DNA of 6,348 bases from an uncultured Candidatus Saccharibacteria bacterium (lineage in GTDB: Bacteria > Patescibacteria > Saccharimonadia > Saccharimonadales > UBA6022): contig CAMLGO010000047.1 of assembly GCA_946479665.1 (NCBI GenBank), positions 1 to 6,348 on the forward strand, read 5' to 3'. The notes under the pieces are model-generated. The model ran no database searches. It saw only the letters and a program-made list of their open reading frames with translations, and had not been told where the DNA came from. Numbering within the stretch: the stretch's first letter is position 1; every line of letters starts with the position of its first letter. Positions 1 to 5,390 of the stretch are shown here, one piece after another. A program made the position numbers and the translations under genes.

Positions 1-558
1 AATGAGAACAATTGCGAAGATAACAATGATACCCATGCGCTCCAGCGCTTCCATACCGCGACGGACAAATTCCGGTGCCAAGGCATACAGTACACGAGAG
101 CCGTCAAGTGGCGGCAATGGAATCATATTAAAGACAAAGAAGCCTAGGTTTACCATTACTACTGTACCTAAAACCTGATTGAGAAGAGTGCCATCGATCG
201 AAATACTGCCCGTCGTTAAAACGAGCGCACCAGATGCGACAAAAGCAATTAAAAGGTTAGTAAATGGGCCAGCTATCGCAACCAGGGCAGCGCCCCATTC
301 GTCATAGCGAACGCGATCGGGATTAAACGGCACTGGCTTTGCACCACCAAAGATAGGGAGACCGGCAATGGCCAGCGCAATAGGGAGCAAAAGCGTCAAA
401 AAAGGATCGATATGCTTGATCGGATTGAGCGTTAATCGCCCTTCCCGCTTGGCAGTGTCATCGCCAAGGAAGTACCCCATGAAAGCATGCATCGCCTCGT
501 GAAGTGTCATTGATAGAAGAATGACACCTATGACAATGCCAATGTAAACAATATCCAT
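1..558 (-). CDS. Site-2 protease family (M50) intramembrane zinc metalloprotease, C-terminus cut by window edge
   Basis: Seen: 186 codons open to the window edge, not listed as a closed reading frame because the stop lies outside. Residues 20-24 read HEAMH, the HExxH zinc and catalytic motif, inside the first hydrophobic segment (about 3-23). Further hydrophobic segments lie at about 54-70, 90-115, 126-147 and from 175. AGPFTN at 96-101 and the NMIPLPPLDGSR stretch at 144-155 match the family's second conserved block, in which D152 is the third metal ligand. Known: site-2 proteases cleave substrates within the membrane, often in regulated proteolysis; this small form resembles the YwhC-like group, and no PDZ or CBS domain is visible. 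About 30-40 residues are probably missing. Start: ATG at 558, 10 bases after the HD-protein stop. There is no convincing Shine-Dalgarno sequence; a TATAAT lies just upstream instead. Substrate unknown; the family call is firm. Confidence 0.93.
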   Translation of the reverse strand, partial: MDIVYIGIVIGVILLSMTLHEAMHAFMGYFLGDDTAKREGRLTLNPIKHIDPFLTLLLPIALAIAGLPIFGGAKPVPFNPDRVRYDEWGAALVAIAGPFTNLLIAFVASGALVLTTGSISIDGTLLNQVLGTVVMVNLGFFVFNMIPLPPLDGSRVLYALAPEFVRRGMEALERMGIIVIFAIVLI

Positions 559-567
559 ACGCTACTT

Positions 568-573
568 ATTATA
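568..573 (-). promoter_or_regulatory. Possible -10 element (TATAAT) just ahead of the site-2 protease start
   Basis: Read on the minus strand, a perfect TATAAT covers the stop codon of the HD-protein gene and ends 9 bases before the protease ATG. Transcription from it would begin about 2-3 bases before the ATG, giving a nearly leaderless message, which would fit the missing Shine-Dalgarno sequence. The hexamer at the matching -35 position (CGCCGA) is poor, so this may be chance. Confidence 0.3.
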
Positions 574-1207
574 CAGGAGTGTACGTAGCATCGGCGACCC
601 TTTGAAGCAATTCTTCGCGCACAGCCAGGACATCAGGAAACTCGTGCGCGTAATTACTCATTCTTTCCTTAACCGCGGCGCATAGTACATGAAATTCATC
701 TCGATCGACAACCCCCATCTTCAGTAGTGCGCCGCCCGCATTTTCATAATGAGTGAACGATGGGTCGCATTTATCAAAGCACTTCACAAAGCGAGCCTCT
801 TTTGTAGCAAGTGATTCATACTCCTCAATATAGCCGACGAACTGAGGCCAAAGGCCGCCCAACTCGACTTCGAGCGTTGCAAACGCAGCTTTCTCGCTCA
901 TCTCTTTGCGCGCGAGCATTTCGGGCGTCGCATTAAGGCTATTGACGTCGCCGGCATATACTTCGACAAAATCATGCACGAGACCATAAAGAGATACCTT
1001 TCCTATGTTGAGATCTGGGTGATACTTCGCTGCATATGCAACGGAAATATATTGGAGATGAAGTGTATGCTCACCGTCGGTCTCATGCCGATCGCCACGA
1101 ATCGTCGCCCGCTTAACGTTAATGAACTTATTCACAACCCGACTCAGTGCCATCAAGTCATCGACTCTCGCAGCGATACCCGAGCTACTAGTACTCTGAT
1201 TTGTCAT
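569..1207 (-). CDS. HD-domain (HD_3, YfbR/HDDC2-like) nucleotidase, probable 5'-deoxynucleotidase
   Basis: Seen: 212 residues with an HD-domain metal-site pattern: H47 in GEH, H78-D79 in LVHDF, then E82 and D87 in VEVYAGD, and a late Asp, most likely D145 in FVKCFDKCD. The spacing from GEH to HDxxExxxxD matches the HD_3 family. Known: E. coli YfbR and human HDDC2 remove the 5'-phosphate from deoxynucleoside monophosphates using a divalent metal in the cytoplasm. Inferred: a similar activity here; exact substrate unknown. The start is ATG at 1207, with AGGGAG (1215-1220) 7 bases upstream. It overlaps the end of the NUDIX gene by 20 bases, so the two are probably co-transcribed and coupled. The next gene, the M50 protease, starts 10 bases after the TAA stop. 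An alternative is another HD phosphohydrolase of unknown specificity. Confidence 0.88.
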   Translation of the reverse strand: MTNQSTSSSGIAARVDDLMALSRVVNKFINVKRATIRGDRHETDGEHTLHLQYISVAYAAKYHPDLNIGKVSLYGLVHDFVEVYAGDVNSLNATPEMLARKEMSEKAAFATLEVELGGLWPQFVGYIEEYESLATKEARFVKCFDKCDPSFTHYENAGGALLKMGVVDRDEFHVLCAAVKERMSNYAHEFPDVLAVREELLQRVADATYTPV

Positions 1208-1898
1208 AGTAAAACTCCCTTTCCGCGAATGTCACCCCTTGATCCATAAGGTCCATGAATTCATCGACGCTCTCAAATCGCTTTGCTTGTTGGTGAAATT
1301 CAGCCTGGGTCATCCATCGGTTGTAGCCGCCTTCGAACTTCTCAACCAATTCACCACTAAACTCAGTTGCATACACACATAAAAATATCTTATCCTCAAG
1401 TAGCTTGCCCGATTGCTTATCAAAATCACGCTTGTGGTAGAGTAATTTGTATGTAAAGTCGGCTGTCATGCCAGTCTCTTCAAGTAATTCACGCTCGGCA
1501 GCCTCAATAACCGTCTCACCCCAGCGCATCTTGCCACCAAGCCGCCCCCAAAAGCCATAATAAGGATTTTTAAGGCGTTGCTGGTATAAGAACTCCCGTT
1601 CACCCGCCGCGTTCGTGCGCTCAAGCGTCACTACGATCGATACCTTAGGCTGCTTTTCTATCTCATTTTCATCAGTATCCATGCGATTGGCATATTCTTT
1701 GCCCTTACCGGTCAAGCTATATGCCCTATCGTCCTTTTGAACATAGTGCTCTTGAACGAGCCGCTTAATATGAAAATTGAAATGATCACTTGTAAGATCA
1801 GTTGCTTTTTGGATATCGGCAAATGTCGCTGACGGCGTGAATAGCAGATGACGCATTATAGCAATCTGGGTATCATGAGCTTGTGGTTCGTATGTCAT
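1188..1898 (-). CDS. Winged helix-turn-helix / NUDIX hydrolase fusion protein
   Basis: Seen: 236 residues. Residues about 8-72 look like a winged helix, with helices [10 protein letters not shown] and [10 protein letters not shown], a recognition helix around [12 protein letters not shown], and a wing ending in [11 protein letters not shown]. After a charged linker (73-84), residues 85 to about 210 form a NUDIX domain with a complete box at 122-144: G122, E128, R136-E137, E140-E141 and G143. Known: the box binds the metal that supports cleavage of nucleoside diphosphate-linked substrates. The GFWGRLGGK lead-in resembles MutT-like triphosphatases. Inferred: either a DNA-binding sensor of a nucleotide, or an enzyme tethered to or regulating DNA. 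Regulators of the NrtR type carry the domains in the opposite order. The start is ATG at 1898, with AAGGA (1905-1909) 6 bases upstream. First gene of the left minus-strand operon, divergent from rpmB. Confidence 0.9.
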   Translation of the reverse strand: MTYEPQAHDTQIAIMRHLLFTPSATFADIQKATDLTSDHFNFHIKRLVQEHYVQKDDRAYSLTGKGKEYANRMDTDENEIEKQPKVSIVVTLERTNAAGEREFLYQQRLKNPYYGFWGRLGGKMRWGETVIEAAERELLEETGMTADFTYKLLYHKRDFDKQSGKLLEDKIFLCVYATEFSGELVEKFEGGYNRWMTQAEFHQQAKRFESVDEFMDLMDQGVTFAEREFYYDKSEY

Positions 1899-1909
1899 AG
1901 TCTTTCCTT

Positions 1910-1938
1910 ATTATCTCCTAGTGTTTTGTATATCCCAA
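1910..1938 (-). promoter_or_regulatory. Candidate promoter for the NUDIX / HD / site-2 protease operon
   Basis: Two readings are possible on the minus strand. TTGGGA (1933-1938) and GATAAT (1910-1915) are separated by 17 bases and fit sigma70-type spacing, but transcription would then start after the AAGGA ribosome site and leave a leader of only a few bases. TATACA (1927-1932) as the -10 would give a leader of about 20 bases that includes the AAGGA, but the matching -35 (GTGGCT) is poor. That a promoter lies here is likely because the neighbouring gene is divergent; which hexamers are used is not settled. Confidence 0.4.
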
Positions 1939-1984
1939 GCATAACCAAAAGCCACGGAGTAAATCTAGTAAAGTCAGCTTCACC

Positions 1985-2013
1985 TTGACGAAAGACGCCA
2001 CAAACGGTATACT
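1985..2013 (+). promoter_or_regulatory. sigma70-type promoter of rpmB
   Basis: TTGACG (1985-1990) and TATACT (2008-2013) are separated by exactly 17 bases and each differs from consensus at one position. The expected transcription start is near 2020, giving a leader of about 30 bases that contains GGAAG (2037-2041), 8 bases before the rpmB ATG. Best promoter in the window. Confidence 0.75.
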
Positions 2014-2049
2014 GATACAGATTGTAAAAAATAAGTGGAAGTAATCAAT

Positions 2050-2253
2050 ATGGCAGCACGATGTGAACTCACCGGAAAAGGCAAACAATTTGGCCACAAT
2101 GTCAGCTTCTCTTTGCGTCGCACAAAGCGCGTCTTTAAGCCAAACCTTCAAAAGAAGACTTTTGAAGTTGATGGCCAGAAAGTAACGATGATCTTGAGTA
2201 CTCAGGCTATTCGTACGCTAAAGAAAAAAGGCATCTTGGCAAAAGCCAGCTAA
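2050..2253 (+). CDS. rpmB: 50S ribosomal protein bL28
   Basis: Seen: 67 residues beginning MAARCELTGK, with the family hallmarks CELTGK at 5-10, GHNVS at 15-19, RRTKRVFKPNLQKK at 23-36 and a Lys-rich C-terminus (RTLKKKGILAK). Length is normal for bL28 (about 60-78). Known: bL28 is a component of the large ribosomal subunit. Start choice: an in-frame GTG at 2035 would add five residues (MEVIN), but bL28 proteins normally begin at this MA(K/A)xCE stretch, and the GTG overlaps the probable ribosome site GGAAG (2037-2041), 8 bases before ATG 2050. It is the only plus-strand gene here and stands alone between its own promoter and terminator, so its expression is independent of the flanking operons. 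Confidence 0.96.
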   Translation: MAARCELTGKGKQFGHNVSFSLRRTKRVFKPNLQKKTFEVDGQKVTMILSTQAIRTLKKKGILAKAS

Positions 2254-2268
2254 ATTATCCTTTTATAT

Positions 2269-2295
2269 AAAAACCTCCCGAACGGGAGGTTTTTT
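2269..2295 (+). terminator. Intrinsic terminator of rpmB, probably bidirectional
   Basis: The stem CCTCCC (2274-2279) pairs with GGGAGG (2284-2289) around a GAAC loop. A-rich sequence leads in (2269-2273) and six T follow (2290-2295). It lies 16 bases after the rpmB stop. Read on the minus strand the same hairpin is followed by five T then an AT-rich stretch, and it lies about 28 bases past the stop of the metallo-beta-lactamase-fold gene, so it can also end that convergent transcript. Confidence 0.9.
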
Positions 2296-2322
2296 GTTAC
2301 TTGAGCCTAAAGTGCACAATAA

Positions 2323-2958
2323 TTAACTGCGAGTCACCTCGACAACCGTGAGTGTCTGAGGAACAGAGGCAATTGACTTCACTTTGTATTTCGTCACCGT
2401 TTCAACAGGAGCGGCAAGCTCTTTCGTAAAGACCTCTAGTGTATCTTGCGGCACCTCATACTGGAGTGTGGAATCGGCATAATGCACAGGAATAACCACC
2501 TTTGGACTAATTTGACGCGCAATTGATGCAGCGCTTGTCGCATCAAGCGTGTAACCACCACCACCGACAGGCAGAACCAACAGATCGATAATACCCAGGC
2601 TTTCTAGCTGATCCTCGCTTAATTTGCCGGCAATATTGCCGATCACCGCCACGCGAACATCGCCAATTTCAATTCGATACATTGTCGAAAGAGGCTCTGT
2701 GTCGGGCGTATCAATGTGACGAGTTGCTCCAGTTGCACGAATAGAAAAATCGCCAACTTCATACTCGCCTGGCCCTTCAATGTGTAGCTTTGCAGTCGGA
2801 CTATTAAGCGCAAAACGAGATTCGGTAGCAATTTCAACCGCGTCCTTAACAACAACGTCTTTCAATCCAACTAGCGATGATTTCGGGTCAAATACAGCGG
2901 TCGACTTCTTTGTCGCAATAATAACCGTATTTCCACCTTTGTATTCAATATCAAACAT
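2323..2958 (-). CDS. Metallo-beta-lactamase-fold (UlaG-like, Lactamase_B_3) protein lacking most metal ligands
   Basis: Seen: 211 residues that align by eye along the whole UlaG-like fold: an N-terminal strand with FDP at 23-25, GPGEYEVG at 62-69, then the GKLSEDQLESLG helix (111-122), LLVLPVGGGGYTLDA (126-140) and VVIPVHYAD (154-162). Known: active members carry a His near the start (GHS), HxHxDH after the first strands, GD before the GKLSEEQL helix, and a final His in PxHY. Here the first site reads KGGN (7-10), the HxHxDH site reads EIATESRF (42-49), the GD site reads GN (107-108), and only H159 remains. Inferred: the protein probably does not bind the usual two-metal centre and may be structural, ligand-binding or regulatory. 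The frame is intact, so it is not a pseudogene. The start is ATG at 2958, with AAGGAG (2966-2971) 7 bases upstream, overlapping the regulator's stop codon. The pair is very likely co-transcribed. Confidence 0.85.
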   Translation of the reverse strand: MFDIEYKGGNTVIIATKKSTAVFDPKSSLVGLKDVVVKDAVEIATESRFALNSPTAKLHIEGPGEYEVGDFSIRATGATRHIDTPDTEPLSTMYRIEIGDVRVAVIGNIAGKLSEDQLESLGIIDLLVLPVGGGGYTLDATSAASIARQISPKVVIPVHYADSTLQYEVPQDTLEVFTKELAAPVETVTKYKVKSIASVPQTLTVVEVTRS

Positions 2959-2969
2959 TCTATATCTCC

Positions 2970-3566
2970 TTATTTGCTCTGGTCTGACAGTATGGCATCC
3001 GTATCAACGAGGACTGCATGGTTGCCGTTTAGTATCTCTGTAATAAATTTATCACGAACGCTCAGACGATAATAGAACTCATCGTATGATAAGAGGCTGT
3101 AGTTCAACTCCCGCCCTTCGTGTTTCTCAATGTCTTTCATGACCTTCTTCAGTTTGGCCGACTGAACATCGCCGACAAGAAGAATATCAACAGCACTCGT
3201 CGAGCCTTTTACAAGTACACCTGCAGTCAGTACAAGACGCACACCAGGAAGCTGCTTAAGCTCATCGTGCCACGTATTGGCAAGGGTGGTTTCCGGCGTT
3301 GCTTCAATATGCTGATCGGCAAAGATCGCTCGAAGCGGCACATAGTGCTCGTAACGTTGATTCACTTCGTAGTACAATTTATTATCCGCACTATCGCTTG
3401 TGATAATACCGACATTTAACATATTGGCAAGTTCGCGACGGACAGAGTTGATTTGTTCGTCAATTGTTCGGGTAATTTCACGAACATAAAAAGACTGGCC
3501 TGGATGATTAAGAAACAGGTGTAGTAATTTTACTCGAGTTTTTGAACCAAATAGTGCGTCAATCAT
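2970..3566 (-). CDS. Winged-helix regulator with degenerate nucleotidyltransferase-like domain
   Basis: Seen: 198 residues from ATG 3566. Residues about 1-70 form a winged helix: DALFGSKTRVKLLHLFL, a REI(T/S)R-type helix at 29-33, the recognition helix NSVRRELANML (40-50) and a wing LYYEVN. Residues about 108-185 resemble the MNT-type nucleotidyltransferase fold: KGSTSAVDILLVGDV (120-134), then GRELNYSLLSYDEF (151-164). Known: active enzymes carry GS followed by DxD; here only one Asp is present (VDILLVG), so catalysis is doubtful. Inferred: a DNA-binding regulator whose second domain senses a ligand or partner. Start: an ATG at 3629 would add 21 residues overlapping miaA and not resembling the domain; ATG 3566 has GAGGT (3571-3575) close upstream and lies downstream of a -10 box. 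The next gene, the metallo-beta-lactamase-fold protein, begins 11 bases after its stop. Confidence 0.82.
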   Translation of the reverse strand: MIDALFGSKTRVKLLHLFLNHPGQSFYVREITRTIDEQINSVRRELANMLNVGIITSDSADNKLYYEVNQRYEHYVPLRAIFADQHIEATPETTLANTWHDELKQLPGVRLVLTAGVLVKGSTSAVDILLVGDVQSAKLKKVMKDIEKHEGRELNYSLLSYDEFYYRLSVRDKFITEILNGNHAVLVDTDAILSDQSK

Positions 3567-3594
3567 GTCTACCTCGGAATAACTTTCGTGTTCT

Positions 3595-3603
3595 ATAATA
3601 CCA
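3595..3603 (-). promoter_or_regulatory. Extended -10 promoter element ahead of the winged-helix regulator
   Basis: On the minus strand TGG followed by TATTAT fits an extended -10 (TGn plus five of six consensus bases), just after the miaA stop codon. Transcription would begin near 3588, leaving a leader of about 22 bases with the GAGGT ribosome site. No good -35 is seen, as is common for extended -10 promoters. This would let the regulator pair be transcribed apart from thrS-miaA. Confidence 0.42.
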
Positions 3604-3606
3604 CGG

Positions 3607-4479
3607 TTATCTGGTCTTGGCGAGTACACTCTCTAGATAGACTCTTGCATCTATTAACGACAGCCATTTCACTTCAGGATTACGCCTGAGCCATGTCATT
3701 TGTCGCTTAGCAAGCCGCCAATCGAGTGTTGTATTTTTATCTTTGACGTCTTCGAGATTCAACTCACCTTTAAGATAGCGATGGATCAACGGATAGATAT
3801 TTCCGGTCATAGCCTCACTCCCCCAGCCATATTTTTTGCCCAACATAGTTGCCTCTTCAACAACGCCATTGTCAAAAAATTGTTCAGACCTTTGTTTAAT
3901 TCGTGTTCGTAATACATCTCTATCTGTAGCTATTCCAACAACTATAGTATCTTTTTCTACTGTCTTATCACGCTTACGGTTCGTGCCTTTTTGCTCAATC
4001 GCGCGTATCAAATAGCGTTTATTCAGCCTATTCTCGGGCAATTCTATGTTGTTGTTAATACAATATTCTTGTAGCTCTTTGATTGTCAGTTGTTCAAGCT
4101 CTATACGGAGAACAGGATCGGCCGTAGTACCAAATTGGTAATTAAAAATAACTGCATCAACATACAGTCCCGTGCCGCCTACTAAAAACGGCACCTTTTC
4201 ACGGCTGCGAATATTGGCAATCTTACCATCGGCATACGCCTTGAAATCAGCAGCACTAAAGGCCTCGCCCGGCTCAACGAGATCAAGCCCCCAATGTACA
4301 ACTCCCTGACGTTCCTTTAGAGTCGGCTTGGCCGTGCCGATATCCATACCTCTATAGATAGTCCGAGAATCGGCACAGATAATTTCGCCGTTATACTTCT
4401 CGGCAAGTTCAATGGCCAGCCCGGTCTTTCCACTAGCCGTCGGACCTACAATAACCACCAAAGGGAGTTGCACGGTCAT
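3607..4479 (-). CDS. miaA: tRNA dimethylallyltransferase (tRNA A37 isopentenyltransferase)
   Basis: Transfers a dimethylallyl group from dimethylallyl diphosphate to N6 of adenosine 37 in tRNAs reading codons that begin with U. Seen: 290 residues; P-loop GPTASGKT at 12-19; DSRTIYRGMDIGTAKP at 37-52, the tRNA and base-recognition block with D37; GGTGLYVDA at 101-109; the N-x-x-R-x-x-RAIE block around 155-167; the LxxRIxxR segment (ATDRDVLRTRIKQR); and LAKRQMTWLRR near the end, the family's C-terminal signature. Slightly shorter than E. coli MiaA (316). The segment before the C-terminal signature reads MTGNIYPLI where E. coli has the VGYRQ type, a mild divergence. Start: ATG 4479 overlaps the stop of the upstream alkyltransferase-like gene as ATGA, and GGAGG (4488-4492) lies 8 bases before it, so coupling with that gene is expected. 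Modification of A37 supports accurate decoding. Identification is secure. Confidence 0.97.
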   Translation of the reverse strand: MTVQLPLVVIVGPTASGKTGLAIELAEKYNGEIICADSRTIYRGMDIGTAKPTLKERQGVVHWGLDLVEPGEAFSAADFKAYADGKIANIRSREKVPFLVGGTGLYVDAVIFNYQFGTTADPVLRIELEQLTIKELQEYCINNNIELPENRLNKRYLIRAIEQKGTNRKRDKTVEKDTIVVGIATDRDVLRTRIKQRSEQFFDNGVVEEATMLGKKYGWGSEAMTGNIYPLIHRYLKGELNLEDVKDKNTTLDWRLAKRQMTWLRRNPEVKWLSLIDARVYLESVLAKTR

Positions 4480-4790
4480 ATGTCAAACCTCCATCGTTTT
4501 TCTACAAAATTATCAACGATGTAATTTGTACATGTCACCCCCTCTTGAAGAAGTAGCTGCTCTTGCGCTTCGCGCCCGCCATGAAAACCACTCGCAAGAC
4601 CACCGAAGCGATTCACTAAACGATGCCATGGTAGGTCCACCGGGCCATAATGCGCCATACCGCCAACAATACGGGCAGCATGTGCATGCCCAGCCAGACC
4701 TGCCAGATCCCCATATGTTGTTACCTGGCCCTCGGGTACTTGTGCCATGAGCGTATACACGGCCTCGCGAAACTCACTACCCTGCAACAT
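4476..4790 (-). CDS. Alkyltransferase-like protein (ATL), MGMT C-terminal domain with Cys replaced by Trp
   Basis: Seen: 104 residues covering just the DNA-binding domain of O6-alkylguanine-DNA alkyltransferases: VPEGQVTTYGDLA (18-30) with the helix-turn-helix, HAHAARIVGGMA (35-46) with the probable arginine finger R40, PWHRLVN at 54-60, and a C-terminal LLLQEGV. Known: true alkyltransferases have PCHR with the alkyl-accepting Cys; ATL proteins have PWHR or similar, bind O6-alkylguanine without repairing it, and channel the lesion to nucleotide excision repair. Inferred: W55 makes this an ATL of the Atl1/YbaZ kind. Start: ATG 4790 lies inside the end of the HAD gene, a 14-base overlap, with only a weak purine-rich site (AAAGAG) upstream; translation is probably coupled. 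Its TGA stop overlaps the miaA ATG, showing UGA is a stop here. Length is typical for ATLs (about 100-130). Confidence 0.95.
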   Translation of the reverse strand: MLQGSEFREAVYTLMAQVPEGQVTTYGDLAGLAGHAHAARIVGGMAHYGPVDLPWHRLVNRFGGLASGFHGGREAQEQLLLQEGVTCTNYIVDNFVEKRWRFDI

Positions 4791-5388
4791 ACGAAAAATA
4801 CTCTTTCACGGCCATCCAGTCGCTAACGCGTGTCGCGTGAATTGGCAAGTCGCGACTCTTACTCCAGCCATAATCACCAAACAACAAGCCTTTGATTTTG
4901 CAGTCACTCGCGAGACGCAGGTGTTCAATATTGTCATCGATCAAATACTCGGCCTGTAGTTCTTGGCATACCGCCGCCTTCGAACCTTTGACATTGCCTG
5001 TCCATATCGCAACGAAAGCAATATCGTCGAAAATATCCGGAAAATGGCGCGACAGCCACTGTTGAGTTATCTCAACAAGGTGTGCCTCACGCGACGTCAC
5101 AATCACCAGTGTAAAATGCTCTTTTAGCCACTGTAGCGTTTCGAGCGCCCCGTCCATTACGGCAAGTGACTCCTTTTGACCGGAGGCGAGATACTCGGCG
5201 TAGCGACGAGCCCCCTCTGTTGAATCGACCTCCTGCAAATCCTCCCAGTACCCCCAGTAGTTGCCCGGAGTAAGGTAGTCCTCGGCAGTATGTGTATGGC
5301 CGTAACGGGCATTAGCGAACAGGCGAACCGTTTCGTTTTCGACCGCTAGAACATCATCAACATCGACAGCAATGACCGGTTTTGTCAT
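4777..5388 (-). CDS. HAD-superfamily phosphatase of the NT5C / 5'-nucleotidase type
   Basis: Seen: 203 residues with HAD motifs in order: AVDVDDVLA with nucleophile D9 and acid D11; IVTSRE with T98 (motif II); K134 or K137 as the motif III lysine; and LIDDN with D151-D152 (motif IV). A helical insert at about 20-80 acts as the cap. The layout matches the PF06941 group, which includes 5'(3')-deoxyribonucleotidases and uncharacterised bacterial relatives. Known: these enzymes hydrolyse phosphate monoesters with magnesium. Inferred: a nucleotide monophosphatase; the substrate is not visible from sequence. Start: ATG 5388 lies 2 bases after the thrS stop, and AAGGG (5398-5402), within the last thrS codons, is 9 bases upstream. 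Its end overlaps the ATL gene by 14 bases, so it sits in the middle of a coupled operon. All motif residues are intact, so it should be active. Confidence 0.88.
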   Translation of the reverse strand: MTKPVIAVDVDDVLAVENETVRLFANARYGHTHTAEDYLTPGNYWGYWEDLQEVDSTEGARRYAEYLASGQKESLAVMDGALETLQWLKEHFTLVIVTSREAHLVEITQQWLSRHFPDIFDDIAFVAIWTGNVKGSKAAVCQELQAEYLIDDNIEHLRLASDCKIKGLLFGDYGWSKSRDLPIHATRVSDWMAVKEYFSYVAG

Positions 5389-5390
5389 AC

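Noticed and set aside
974..1249. Plus-strand open frame across the HD and NUDIX genes
   Set aside because: Antisense shadow of two well-supported genes; no motif, promoter or ribosome site.
1918..2151. Minus-strand open frame of 77 codons covering the rpmB promoter and the first half of rpmB
   Set aside because: It lies antisense to rpmB and its promoter, has Cys/Phe-rich low-quality composition, and matches no family.
2254..2322. Possible small RNA or riboswitch between rpmB and the metallo-beta-lactamase-fold gene
   Set aside because: Only the terminator hairpin is visible; the rest is short AT-rich spacer.
2643..2855. Second minus-strand frame inside the metallo-beta-lactamase-fold gene, considered as a sign of frameshift
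   Set aside because: The main frame is continuous and matches the family from end to end, so no frameshift is needed.
4412..4750. Plus-strand open frame of 112 codons opposite the ATL gene and the start of miaA
   Set aside because: Its His/Pro-rich sequence is the mirror of the ATL coding strand; no support of its own.
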